Source: Mangrovicella endophytica (GTDB lineage Bacteria > Pseudomonadota > Alphaproteobacteria > Rhizobiales > Rhizobiaceae). From it: DNA of 64,000 nucleotides. Below the pieces are notes generated by a model. It was not told the DNA's origin. It saw nothing but the letters and a program-made list of their open reading frames with translations, and did not search any database. How positions within the stretch are numbered: the stretch's first letter is position 1; each line of letters starts with the position of its first letter. This document shows positions 36,969-45,206 of this stretch, piece by piece. The translations under genes were made by a program, and so were the position numbers. The stretch is taken from the NCBI RefSeq assembly GCF_002893625.1, contig NZ_PKMZ01000004.1:1-64000 (forward strand), written 5' to 3'.

Positions 36969-37072
36969 GGACGGGTGTTTTTGGCAAGCCGCTAAGCAGC
37001 TCCGCACTTCATGAAACATGACGCCGTCAAGCCGGTCTTAGTCTCCCGCGAAACCTCGCGAGGGACTGCCAC

Positions 37073-37820
37073 ATGGCTCCAGGCAATTTTCGCCCCTGTC
37101 ATGCCATCACCGCCAAGTGGGAGGCTGCTGGGCAGACCACCCGGCGGATCCCGGCGGCAAGACGACGTACGGCATCACCGAGGCCGCCTTCGATGCCTGG
37201 CTTGCAGCGAAGGGCGCACTCTCGCGCCAGTCAGCACGATCTCGCGTGCTGAGGCCGTGGCGATCTATCTCACAGAGTACTGGGTGCGAGCCCGGTGCGT
37301 GACCCTAGCCGCCGGCGTCGACCTCGCGACCCGTAACGGCGCAACAGCGGCGTTTCGCGCGCGCAAGTGGCTCATGGCTTTGATCGGCGGCACCGCGGCC
37401 GAGACCGTCAAGCACATCTGCGCCAAGCGTCCCGGCTTCGTCGAAGGCCTGACGACGTGGAAGGTCTTTGGCGAGGGTTGGTCGAACCACATCGCCGACA
37501 TCGAGGCGCGCGGCGTCGCCATGGCGCTGGCAGCCACCCATGACAGGCTTGTGGTGGCGCAGCAGCTCGACGGGGAGAGGACGAAGGCTTCCGCTACCGC
37601 CAAGAAGCAGACTGGCGGAGCAGCCGTCACCGGTTCGGGCGGCGCGGCTGCCGGCGGCTCGCAACTCGACCCCGCCTCTGCCGACCAGATCGCCGCTTGG
37701 ATCGCCGGCGGCTTCCTCCTGGCAGCAATCGCGCTCGCCGTCTTCCTCATCTGGCGCGCCCGCGTGAACCGCAGCCGGGCGACGGCCTATGCAGCGATAG
37801 CGGCGGAGACCGTGCCATGA
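37073..37820 (+). pseudogene. Phage endolysin (GH108-type muramidase), multiply frameshifted
   Basis: The frame from ATG 37073 begins MAPGNFRPCHAITAKWE (catalytic-type Glu). Near 37120 it must move to another frame for GGCWADHPADPGGKTTYG and ITEAAFDAWLAAKG. Near 37225 it moves again for ISRAEAVAIYLTEYWVRARC, and the NSGVSRA segment near 37343-37363 is in yet another frame before RKWLMALIGGTAAETVK. Each step fits a small deletion. Together they spell a lysozyme of the GH108 type (E-GG-DHP-DPGG-T-GIT). A C-terminal membrane helix (IAAWIAGGFLLAAIALAVFLIW) follows a Gly/Ala linker. It can no longer make active enzyme. Confidence 0.78.
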
Positions 37821-38322
37821 ACTGGACAGACCTCGCCGGCGCCCTGACGCGCGTCGGCGCCCCGTCGATCGGCCGCATGGTTGCCGGACCTGCCGGCGAG
37901 AAGATCGGCGAAGCCGTCGGCGGCATCCTCGCCGACGTCCTCGACGTGCCGGCGACGCCGGAAGCGATTGGTGCCGTCATCGAAACCCGGCGGGTGGCAC
38001 GGAAGCCGTCCGCCTAGAGGCCGACCCGGCCGTGACGATCGCCCTCGCCAAGCTCGAAGAGACGGAGACGGCCGCACGCCTGCGCATGGCAGAGCTCGAC
38101 CAGCAGGAGACCACGTTCGGTTACGCCTGGCGGCCAGGCTGGATGTACCTCCTCGGCTTCCTGTGGACCTGGGCGCTGGTGCTGGGGCCGATCGTCAACG
38201 CAGCCACCGGCGGCGCGATCGCCATGCCGGATCTCGGCATGCTGTCCACCATCACCGGCCTCTACCTCGCCCTCTACATGGGCGGCCACACCGTCAAGGG
38301 CGTGGTCGGTCCGAAAGCTTGA
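37817..38322 (+). pseudogene. Phage holin (GTA-holin/3TM-like), frameshifted
   Basis: ATG 37817 overlaps the endolysin stop (ATGA). The first frame reads MNWTDLAGALTRVGAPSIGR, AGEKIGEAVGGILADVLDVP, TPEAIGAVIET and then terminates at 38017. A one-base shift near 37985 gives RNPAGGTEAVRLEADPAVTI, ALAKLEETETAARLRMAEL, and two membrane helices from WMYLLGFLWTWALVLGPIV to MLSTITGLYLALYMGG, ending at 38322. Together this is the layout of the three-transmembrane holins found with gene-transfer agents and phages of alphaproteobacteria. It would release endolysin across the inner membrane if intact. Confidence 0.75.
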
Positions 38323-38369
38323 GCGGCGGGAACGCCGTGAGTCCTCGACAGTTGAAGTAGGCACCCTCC

Positions 38370-38831
38370 ATGGCGGACGATCCGATGAACAGGCCGAGCT
38401 GGTTCCAGACACAGTTGAGCGTCGGCAACCTCCTGTCGATCGGCACGATGATCGTTGGCCTCGCCGCGTCCTGGACGTCAATGAACGGGCGGCTCAATAT
38501 GATGGAGGAGTTCCGCAAGACGCGGACGCAGCAGACCGATGCGAAGTTCACCGATCTTGGCAACAAGATCGCGGAGCTGCCGCAGCTGTCCTATCGCGTC
38601 ACGGCCGCGGAAATGGCGCTGAAGGCGATCAACGATCGTCTCGATACCTCCTTCCGCGCCATCAGCGAACGGCTCGACAGGAGCGCTGAGAGCACGTCCA
38701 AGGGGCTTTCGGAGATCTCGGCATCAGTCGGCGCTCTCGACACCCGGGTCGCGGTCCTAACGCAGCGGCTAGAGATGCTGCCGCGCGATCAGCGGGCCGA
38801 TATGAGCGAGCGCTTGAGCCGCAGCCGGTAG
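38370..38831 (+). CDS. Membrane-anchored coiled-coil phage protein
   Basis: A 153-residue intact protein starting at ATG 38370. An N-terminal transmembrane segment (VGNLLSIGTMIVGLAASW) is followed by a long heptad-like helix (MEEFRKTRTQQTDAKFTDLG, RLDTSFRAISERLDRSAEST). Proteins of this shape lie next to holin and endolysin genes in many alphaproteobacterial phages. They may be lysis accessories such as spanin-like or holin-regulating proteins. It is the last gene before attR. Function not established. Confidence 0.6.
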   Translation: MADDPMNRPSWFQTQLSVGNLLSIGTMIVGLAASWTSMNGRLNMMEEFRKTRTQQTDAKFTDLGNKIAELPQLSYRVTAAEMALKAINDRLDTSFRAISERLDRSAESTSKGLSEISASVGALDTRVAVLTQRLEMLPRDQRADMSERLSRSR

Positions 38832-38921
38832 CCTGTCATGATCCGTCGCAGAGGGCGGTGAGCCGTGCGACAACGAACGCGACCAGCGGCTAAGTCATTG
38901 TGAAATGACGGTTGTCGTTAA
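38832..38921. other. Right end of the prophage remnant, no gene seen
   Basis: 90 bp between the last phage gene and attR. It contains the short imperfect inverted repeat AAGTCATTGTGAAATGACGGTT (20 or more bases, stem GTCATT/AATGAC), which could be a small terminator or integration-related structure. No reading frame. Confidence 0.3.
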
Positions 38922-38973
38922 ATTCGTAATGATGGGGTCGCGTGTTCGAGTCACGCAAGCGGCACCACTTCCC
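38922..38973 (+). repeat. attR: second copy of the 52-bp tRNA-Thr 3' repeat
   Basis: Identical to 31809-31860. It contains the anticodon loop, T arm, acceptor 3' strand and CCA, but no 5' half, so it is not a gene. This copy is the original chromosomal 3' end of tRNA-Thr, displaced by the integration. Confidence 0.93.
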
Positions 38974-39091
38974 CATCGCCTGATGATCATCGACCGGTTG
39001 AACTGCGCATGATCGCAGCCGGGCCGCGACGGCTTCCCTCACCTTCCCGTCAGCGGTGGAACGGCCTTGCGTTCAACGGCCTTACGGCTCC

Positions 39092-39496
39092 ATGCTAAAC
39101 GTCTTCGTCTACGGCACGCTGAAGCGTGGATTTCCCTTCTATGAACAAGGCCTAGCCGGTGCCCGGTTCCTCGGAACCGCGCAGACCGTCGAGCCCTATC
39201 CGATGCTGATCGCCGGCGACATCTACGGGCCGGTCATGCTCGACCGGCCGGGCGAAGGCCTGCGCGTGCACGGCGAACTCTATGATGTCGACGAGGCCGA
39301 CATGCCGACGCTCGACGCCTTGGAGGGAGTCGGCTCACCGGGCAGCTTCCGCTCCACGCTCCTCGTCGAGGGCGATCTGGGGCGCGTCGAAGCCGTCGGG
39401 TTCATGAAGGCGGAAAACTGGCTCGATCCCATTCACGCCGGCCCGATCGACGACTACCAGGATCGCCGCTTCATCCCGCCCTGGGAGCGGGACTAG
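39092..39496 (+). CDS. Gamma-glutamylcyclotransferase-fold protein (AIG2-like)
   Basis: A 134-residue protein starting at ATG 39092. The N-terminal VFVYGTLKRGFPFYE carries the YGTL substrate-binding loop of the GGCT/AIG2 family. VHGELYDVDEADMPTLDALEG supplies the expected acidic residue (Glu in GELYDV) and the D-LD-EG motif. The family cyclises gamma-glutamyl peptides, releasing 5-oxoproline, though many members are uncharacterised. It lies just outside the prophage remnant and belongs to the host. Confidence 0.88.
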   Translation: MLNVFVYGTLKRGFPFYEQGLAGARFLGTAQTVEPYPMLIAGDIYGPVMLDRPGEGLRVHGELYDVDEADMPTLDALEGVGSPGSFRSTLLVEGDLGRVEAVGFMKAENWLDPIHAGPIDDYQDRRFIPPWERD

Positions 39497-39630
39497 AGCG
39501 CGTCCGAACGCAGCTCGATCCATCAATCCGCTGGTGAGGCCGACTGGCGAGAGACGCACGTCGGTGGCGTTTTCGACGCAAACCATCGCGCATGATGCGG
39601 GTGGCGGTTCAGCCGTATGTGCCCGCAGGC
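39497..39630. other. Intergenic region between convergent genes, no gene seen
   Basis: 134 bp between the cyclotransferase-fold gene and the convergent carbonic-anhydrase-like gene. No reading frame, repeat or clear terminator is evident. Confidence 0.3.
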
Positions 39631-40161
39631 TCAGCCGGCGACCGGCTGCAACCCCGCGGCAAACCGGCGGGCATTGGCGACATAGTTCGCCGCCGACTGC
39701 CGCAGCTTCTCGATCGCCGCCTCGTCCAGCTCGCGCGCCACCTTGCCCGGCGCGCCAATGACGAGGCTGTTGTCCGGGATCTCCTTGCCCTCGGTGACCA
39801 GCGCACCGGCGCCGATCAGGCAGTTGCGCCCGATGCGAGCCCCGTTGAGGATCGTCGCGCCCATGCCGATCAGCGTGTTGTCGCCGATCGTGCAGCCGTG
39901 GATGATCGCGCTGTGCCCGATCGTGCAGCCCTCTCCGATCGTTGCCGGAAGGCCCGGATCGGTGTGGATCATCACGAGCTCCTGGACATTGGTCCGCGCA
40001 CCGATGGTGATCGGCTCGTTGTCACCGCGCAGCACCGCCCCGAACCATATGCCGACCTCCGCCCCCAGCGTGACCTGACCGATGACGGCGGCGCTCGGCG
40101 CGATCCAGCACGAATCATCCGCAAGCGTCGGCGCGATGCCGTTCAGCTGGTAGATCGTCAT
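39631..40161 (-). CDS. Gamma-carbonic-anhydrase-like hexapeptide-repeat protein
   Basis: A 176-residue left-handed beta-helix protein starting at ATG 40161 behind GGGAGAGGGG. It shows repeated hexapeptide turns (APSAAVIGQVTLGAEVGIWFGAVLRGD). The three Zn-type His residues of gamma carbonic anhydrases are present in VMIHTD, TIGHSAI and IIHGCT. IGMGATILNGARIG and a C-terminal helix (ELDEAAIEKLRQSAANYV) complete the fold. Homologues (YrdA/PaaY/CaiE) range from active anhydrases to thioesterases or accessory proteins, so activity is likely but not certain. Confidence 0.9.
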   Translation of the reverse strand: MTIYQLNGIAPTLADDSCWIAPSAAVIGQVTLGAEVGIWFGAVLRGDNEPITIGARTNVQELVMIHTDPGLPATIGEGCTIGHSAIIHGCTIGDNTLIGMGATILNGARIGRNCLIGAGALVTEGKEIPDNSLVIGAPGKVARELDEAAIEKLRQSAANYVANARRFAAGLQPVAG

Positions 40162-40289
40162 CCCCTCTCCCCTCCCGTTCTTTGCTCCGGCATCCGGCAG
40201 GCACGTGATGCGGCGCACGCATCTTCCCGTCACCACCCGGCGGCGTCAACGCGACGCGGCTATGACAGTTCAGGCGCCGCCGCGATGGC

Positions 40290-41102
40290 TCAGCCCCGAC
40301 CGACCGTCTCCACAACGGCGGCGATGGCGTCGCGCGTCAGGCCGAACCGAGCCGCAAACGCATCGTCGACAGGCTCGCCCTCATGGCTGACGGCGGCGGT
40401 GAAGCTGCGGCGCCAGTCGGCGAAGGGGCCATGTGTCTCGGAGTGATTCTGCGATGTGTTGACTAAATAGGCGCCCAACAGATCCAGCCGCGCCACCTGC
40501 CCGCCATGCTCGGCAGCGACCTCGATCCAGCGATAGTGCTCGTGCAGGATGGCGTGCGGATCGCGGCGCAGCGGGTCGTCCGATCCCGGCTCGATGCGGG
40601 CGATCGTGGTCGAACCGCAGATGCGGTGGAAATCCTGATCGAAGATGGCGGGGTGCGGGATGGGCGCAGCCTTCAGGCCCTGCGCATCGACCGCAAAGCC
40701 GGTGGTGACGATCCCGCCGACATGCTCTGCCGTGATCCCCGCGCGGCAGGTGGCAACGAGGCGCGTGTCGATCCAGTCGTCGGCATCGAGGAACATCAGG
40801 AAGCCGCCGCCTTCAGCGGCCACATGCGCGTTGATCGCGTGCTTCTTGCGACCGGCGTCGAGATTGTCGGCGCGTACCGGCTCGGCCTTCCAGTCGGCGG
40901 GCAGGAAGGTGATCCGCGGGTCGTCATCGACACAGGACGGCGCATCGTGCCCGGCGATGACGACGCGATAGTCGGCGTCGGTCTGCGCCGCGACGGAGCG
41001 GAGCGTGAGGCCAAGCAGCGCCTCCACCAGCGGCCAGTTTCGCGTCGCCTCCCGCGCGATGAGCGGGATGCCGAAGGTGAAGGGCGTGCGGTCCTGGGTC
41101 AT
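40290..41102 (-). CDS. Putative glycosyltransferase (rhamnosyltransferase-like)
   Basis: A 270-residue protein starting at ATG 41102 (MTQDRTPFTFGIPLIARE). The layout is GT-A-like: TFGIPLIAREATRNW near the start, LTLRSVAAQTDADYRVVIAGHD, and a DXD-type metal motif in FLMFLDADDWIDTR. The remaining C-terminal half has HYRWIEVAAEHG and an Asn/Ser/His-rich segment NTSQNHSETHG. It resembles the putative rhamnosyltransferase family but I cannot assign the sugar. Its ATG overlaps the stop of the upstream glycosyltransferase gene. Confidence 0.7.
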   Translation of the reverse strand: MTQDRTPFTFGIPLIAREATRNWPLVEALLGLTLRSVAAQTDADYRVVIAGHDAPSCVDDDPRITFLPADWKAEPVRADNLDAGRKKHAINAHVAAEGGGFLMFLDADDWIDTRLVATCRAGITAEHVGGIVTTGFAVDAQGLKAAPIPHPAIFDQDFHRICGSTTIARIEPGSDDPLRRDPHAILHEHYRWIEVAAEHGGQVARLDLLGAYLVNTSQNHSETHGPFADWRRSFTAAVSHEGEPVDDAFAARFGLTRDAIAAVVETVGRG

Positions 41103-42106
41103 GCCGGCTGCCGCTCGGCTGCCGCCGACGCGGCTCCGTCCTGCACCAGCACTGCAATATGTTCGCGGTAGCGGCGGCAGCAAACCTCATGAAGCGAGCG
41201 CAGTTCGTCGTCGGCGAAAAGTTCCTCAAGGATCGCCTTCATGCCCGGAAGCTTCCCAGCGATGCTGCGATCCTCTTCCTCGTTGCGGTTGAAGACCGCC
41301 CAGCTGTCCTCCCGCACCCAATCGATGTTGAGGCCGCCGCCGCGATGATGCTTGACGCGGTAATCCTCTGCCGACCGGGTGTTGTAGTGGTTCACCTGCG
41401 CCAGCGCGAAGGACACCGCACCGGGCTCCGACTGGAGGAAGCTGTCGCGCGATTCGTCGAAGAAGTAAGCGGGCAAGGTCCGGCCCGCGCCATCGACATA
41501 GTGCATGGCGCCGAGACGCTCCGCGGCCGGATAGCGCGGCTGGTGCGGCATCAGCTTGCAGGCATAAGCGTCGATGTTGCGGAACAGCGTCTTGAACGAC
41601 AGGTTGACGCCATGGCCCTGCGGTGCGGCACGGGTAAAGCGTTCCGTCACCAGCCCCGGCTCGAAGGTCTCATGACCGGAGGCGCCGAAGATGCGCCAGT
41701 TGACGAGAATGCCCGTCGCCTCCGGCACCGCGTCGATGAGGTCGGTGACACGGCCAGAGCCAACGTGGATATTCAGGAACTCGTCGGCGTCGAGCACCAT
41801 CGCCCAGTCGCTTGCTGCGACGACCGGCAGCTGCTCGAGCCGTGCGTAGGCCGCTAGCTGCGGCTTCTCGCCCGGTGCGAAACTGCTGGAGAGGTGGGTA
41901 ACGAGGCCGAGCGCCTGCAGCCTGTCGAGCAGAGCCGGCGAGGCGTCGATGCAGTCATTGCTGCTGATGACGATGTCGGTGAAGCCGATCGAGCGGTGAT
42001 AGGCGACCCATTCGAGGATGAAGGGTCCTTCGTTGCGCATGGTCGCGGCCAGAAGGATGCGCCGCGGATCGCGCGGCGGCATGGTGCCTGTCGAAGTCAG
42101 TGGCAT
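41099..42106 (-). CDS. Family 2/92-like glycosyltransferase
   Basis: A 335-residue protein. ATG 42106 follows a GGAG box. The N-terminal half has the pattern of Glyco_tranf_2_4/GT92 proteins: ILLAATMRNEGPFILEWVAYHRSIGF, DIVISSNDCIDAS and the DXD metal motif in DWAMVLDADEFLNIH. The middle carries FKTLFRNIDAYACKLMPHQPR and HYVDGAG, and a C-terminal KHHRGGGLNIDW is also conserved in the family. It is followed by a second transferase with a 4-bp overlap, suggesting a small surface-glycan operon. Confidence 0.8.
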   Translation of the reverse strand: MPLTSTGTMPPRDPRRILLAATMRNEGPFILEWVAYHRSIGFTDIVISSNDCIDASPALLDRLQALGLVTHLSSSFAPGEKPQLAAYARLEQLPVVAASDWAMVLDADEFLNIHVGSGRVTDLIDAVPEATGILVNWRIFGASGHETFEPGLVTERFTRAAPQGHGVNLSFKTLFRNIDAYACKLMPHQPRYPAAERLGAMHYVDGAGRTLPAYFFDESRDSFLQSEPGAVSFALAQVNHYNTRSAEDYRVKHHRGGGLNIDWVREDSWAVFNRNEEEDRSIAGKLPGMKAILEELFADDELRSLHEVCCRRYREHIAVLVQDGAASAAAERQPA

Positions 42107-42195
42107 GTCGTCTCCGGAGCGGCCGGCGCACTCACATCGTGCGCGCGGCCGACGCGTCAACCCGTACGCGCTTCGAAGCTCAACGCCTGTCGAGG

Positions 42196-43113
42196 TCAGT
42201 CCGACCTCGCATCCTCAACAGCCCGCGGCGGGGCCGCACGTCGCTCGTGCCAGATCAGGCAGAGGCTGCTGATGACGATGATCGCGGCACCAAGCACCAC
42301 ATGCGTCGCCGGCACCTCCGACCAGATGAGGTAGCCGTAGGAAAAGGCCCAGACAAGGCCGGTATATTCCACAGGCGCGACAACGGACGCGGGCGCGAAG
42401 CGAAACCCTTCGTACAAGAGAAGCTGACCGACGCCGCCGATGACGCCGAGGACGAGCATCAGCGCCAAACCAACCCCGTCCGGTGTCCGCCAGAGGAAGG
42501 GCAGCATCAGGCCGCAGGCGAGCGCAAAGAAGCCGTTGGAGACGATCATTTGGTTGGTTGTCGTCTCCGTCCGGCTGATCAGCCGCACCAGGATAACGCT
42601 GAGCGCCCAGCAGCAGGCGGCGAAGAGCGCGGAGATCGTCGGGACGAGCTTCATGGCGCCAGACGGATCGACCGCAATGAGAACGCCGATGAAGCCCGCG
42701 AGCACGACCGCCCAGCGCAGCGGTCCAACCGTTTCCTTCAACACCATGGCGGCCATGACGACCACGATCACCGGCGCCGCGAAATAGAGCGTCGTCAGCT
42801 GCCCAAGCTCCATCTCGCGCGCCGCGGAGTAGAAGGAGAGCCACGCCAGCAGGATCAACACGGCGCGGACCAGCAATGCCCGCTTGTTGCGGCTCTCCAC
42901 GAGTTGTCGCGCACCTTTGCCGCGGGCAAAGGCCAGGGCCAGGAGCACGACGACGATGCTGCGGGCAAACAGGATTTCGGCGACGGCATAGTCGACGACG
43001 AGCAGCTTTATGATGACGTCCTGCAGCGCGAAGAGCGCATAGCCGGCGGCGCTGAGGCCGATCCCCGTCATCGTGTCCGACCGGGACGCCGCTGCCTCCG
43101 CCATTGCTCGCAT
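42196..43113 (-). CDS. EamA/DMT-superfamily transporter
   Basis: A 305-residue protein with ten predicted membrane helices in two EamA repeats. ATG 43113 is preferred (MRAMAEAAASRSDTMTGIGL); ATG 43104 is possible. Landmarks are GYALFALQDVIIKLLV, AEILFARSIVVVLLAL at the end of repeat one, and VVAPVEYTGLVWAFSYGYLIWSEVP near the C-terminus. These are typical of the RhaT/SAM-type DMT branch in alphaproteobacteria. The substrate is unknown. Confidence 0.88.
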   Translation of the reverse strand: MRAMAEAAASRSDTMTGIGLSAAGYALFALQDVIIKLLVVDYAVAEILFARSIVVVLLALAFARGKGARQLVESRNKRALLVRAVLILLAWLSFYSAAREMELGQLTTLYFAAPVIVVVMAAMVLKETVGPLRWAVVLAGFIGVLIAVDPSGAMKLVPTISALFAACCWALSVILVRLISRTETTTNQMIVSNGFFALACGLMLPFLWRTPDGVGLALMLVLGVIGGVGQLLLYEGFRFAPASVVAPVEYTGLVWAFSYGYLIWSEVPATHVVLGAAIIVISSLCLIWHERRAAPPRAVEDARSD

Positions 43114-43315
43114 GCCCCGATTCACCTGTGCCGCTGACCAGCCGCACCGGCAAGACACCCGCCGGGTCGGCTTGTCAAACGCGGCGCCACCGCCTGCTGA
43201 CATCCAAGCTGCATGACCTTCGGCAGGCCTAGCCGGAACCTTTCCTCATCGACTCCCGTCTTCGAACGGCCGCCACGCGCGACGCCGCAGCCCTCCTTGA
43301 GTATCCGGAGCGCCC

Positions 43316-44089
43316 ATGAAGATCGCGACCTTCAACATCAACAATGTCAACCGCCGGCTGCCGAACCTCCTTGAGTGGCTGGAAGAGGCCAAGCCCGATG
43401 CAGTGTGCCTGCAGGAGCTGAAGGCCGAACAGTCGCGCTTTCCGCGCGCGGCGATCGAGGCAGCCGGATACGGCGCCGTGTGGCGCGGGCAGAAGACCTG
43501 GAACGGCGTTGCGATCCTCGCTCGGGGCGCGGAGCCGGTGCTGACGCGCGACGAGCTGCCAGGCGATCCCGACGACGGGCAAAGCCGCTACATCGAGGCG
43601 GCGGTGAACGGCGTTTTGATCGCTTCGATCTACCTGCCGAACGGCAATCCACAGCCCGGACCCAAGTTCGATTACAAGCTCGCCTGGTTCGAGCGCCTGA
43701 TCGCCCATGCGGGCGAGCTCTTCGCCGCCGACCTGCCGGTGGTGCTCGCCGGCGACTACAATGTCGTGCCGACGGAGCGCGACATCTACCCGACGAAAAG
43801 CTGGGACGATGATGCGCTGCTGCAGCCGGAGAGCCGCGCCGCCTTTGCAAGGCTTCTGAGCCAGGGCTGGACGGACGCGCTGCGCAGGCTCCACCCGGAG
43901 ACCGACGATCTCTATACGTTCTGGGACTACAAGCGCGGGCGCTGGGGCCGCAATGCCGGACTCAGGCTCGACCATCTGCTGCTGAGCCGCAGCACCGCCG
44001 ATCGTCTGACTGGTGGCGGAGTCGACCGGGACGTGCGCGGGCGCGAAGGCGCCAGCGACCACGCACCGGCCTGGATCAGCCTCGATTAG
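43316..44089 (+). CDS. xthA: Exodeoxyribonuclease III / AP endonuclease
   Basis: A 257-residue EEP-fold DNA repair enzyme that cuts at abasic sites and trims 3' ends. Active-site landmarks in order are MKIATFNINNVNRRL, AVCLQELKAEQ (metal-binding Glu), GQKTWNGVAIL, SIYLPNGNP, VVLAGDYNVVPTERD (Asp and Asn), WDYKRGRWGRNAGLRLDHLLLS and GREGASDHAP (catalytic His pair). Length and spacing are normal for Xth. It is transcribed divergently from the EamA gene with about 200 bp between. Confidence 0.95.
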   Translation: MKIATFNINNVNRRLPNLLEWLEEAKPDAVCLQELKAEQSRFPRAAIEAAGYGAVWRGQKTWNGVAILARGAEPVLTRDELPGDPDDGQSRYIEAAVNGVLIASIYLPNGNPQPGPKFDYKLAWFERLIAHAGELFAADLPVVLAGDYNVVPTERDIYPTKSWDDDALLQPESRAAFARLLSQGWTDALRRLHPETDDLYTFWDYKRGRWGRNAGLRLDHLLLSRSTADRLTGGGVDRDVRGREGASDHAPAWISLD

Positions 44090-44164
44090 GGCCGATGACC
44101 CGCAGGCACGGCATTGCGACCTCGGCCGGCGTCGCGACGCCCGGCGGAACGCCCTCGCCTCATC

Positions 44165-44443
44165 TCACGGCAGCTTCGTCTCCGCGACGCCCTCGTCCTC
44201 GTCGACGACGTCGGTCTCCGGCCGGTCGCGCCCGGAGGCGACTTCACCGTGCCATTTGCCGTCGGCGTCCTGATAGAGAATCCCCTCGGTATCGCCTTCG
44301 AGGTTCTGCCGCATCGAGGCGTCCTTGGCCGCGGCATGCGCCGCATCATGGGTCGGGAAGGTCTCGGAAAAGACGTCGCCGACCTTGTAGGCCCATCCAC
44401 CGTCGTGCTCGACCACCTCGTAATGAATCTTCAATGTCGTCAC
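44165..44443 (-). CDS. DUF2188-like small protein
   Basis: A 92-residue soluble protein. The first 50 residues (HYEVVEHDGGWAYKVGDVFS, ETFPTHDAAHAAAKDASMRQ) follow the DUF2188 pattern: a beta strand, GGW, a second strand, then a helix with a T-EA-like segment. The C-terminus is acidic and disordered (TDVVDEDEGVAE). Function unknown; small soluble members of this kind are often stress-induced. Confidence 0.65.
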   Translation of the reverse strand: MTTLKIHYEVVEHDGGWAYKVGDVFSETFPTHDAAHAAAKDASMRQNLEGDTEGILYQDADGKWHGEVASGRDRPETDVVDEDEGVAETKLP

Positions 44444-44530
44444 CTCCGTTTGCGACCGGAAAACGACCTTCGGCGCAAGCTGTTCCGCCGCCTAACGGAT
44501 CGATCTCACATCCCGGCCTTCCGGCTATTG

Positions 44531-45013
44531 TCAGGCGAAGACGAGGAGCAGACCGTAGGAGGCCGCGGCTGCCAGAAGGCTGAGGAAGGCAAGCCGCAGC
44601 GTCCGGAACTTCGACAGGCAGATGCCGGCGAGAACGCGGGTGCTCTGGTAATATTCGTCGAAGATGAAGTCGGTGCGATCGCCGTCCCTTGCCTCGATAA
44701 GACGGTCGCCCGCGGCCGGCCATGCGCCCCAATAGAGGACGCTGCGACCCGGCCGGATACGCGGCAACGTCACCGACAAGGCCGCAATGAAGGCGACCAT
44801 CACGGACGCCGACAGGGCCGCTCCGATCAGCGCCAGATGCAGCGGACGCTCGGAATAGGCCGTCCAGCGGAAGGCATCGCGCGCATCGGCGGATGAGACG
44901 AGCAGTGCCAGGACGACCGTCAGCACGTAAGCGGCCTTCTGGTCGGCGGACTTGATCTGATCGACGAACGTGCGGTTGGCCGCTTCGAGGTATTGCAGGT
45001 AGCGATCGTCCAT
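44531..45013 (-). CDS. PycTM/DUF5706-like membrane protein
   Basis: A 160-residue protein starting MDDRYLQYLEAANRTFVDQI. An N-terminal amphipathic helix with KSADQKAAYVLTVVLALLV leads into the first membrane segment. A second (ALIGAALSASVMVAFIAALSV) and a C-terminal third (LAFLSLLAAAASYGLLLVF) frame a charged loop. This is the arrangement of the Pycsar-type effector transmembrane family (PycTM/DUF5706), in which a helix before TM1 has an A-D-KA motif. No cyclase is adjacent on the same strand, so a complete Pycsar system is not shown. It is divergent from the FecR-domain gene. Confidence 0.55.
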   Translation of the reverse strand: MDDRYLQYLEAANRTFVDQIKSADQKAAYVLTVVLALLVSSADARDAFRWTAYSERPLHLALIGAALSASVMVAFIAALSVTLPRIRPGRSVLYWGAWPAAGDRLIEARDGDRTDFIFDEYYQSTRVLAGICLSKFRTLRLAFLSLLAAAASYGLLLVFA

Positions 45014-45206
45014 CGATCCTGTTCTTTCAATCTCTTAAGCTTCGAATCGGCTCGCCGTTACGCGGAAGCTCTGCAGCTGCGATCTTTGGCGCAAGGATTG
45101 CGGCCAGGCAACACTTTCAGGATGCGCAGCGCAGCCTCATGACAGACTGTTGACAGACGGATCAATACCCGACACGCAAGGAACGGGGTTGGGGAACCTT
45201 TCGTCG

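Larger units (their letters stand above)
31809..38973. mobile_element. Degenerate prophage remnant integrated in tRNA-Thr(CGU)
   Basis: About 7.1 kb bounded by the 52-bp direct repeats. Contents, left to right: non-coding or decayed DNA; a reverse-strand early cluster (short fragment, MazG-like pseudogene, HTH-like protein, truncated gene); then forward-strand late genes (tail spike pseudogene, acyltransferase, sulfotransferase-like protein, endolysin pseudogene, holin pseudogene, membrane-anchored coiled-coil protein). No integrase, terminase, capsid or replication gene remains, so the element cannot move by itself. Base composition in the tail spike and cargo region is visibly less GC-rich than the host genes on either side. 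Confidence 0.88.

Noticed and set aside
31861-38921. Phage integrase or recombinase gene
   Set aside because: I read both strands of the remnant and found no tyrosine (R-H-R-Y) or serine integrase motif, so none is annotated.
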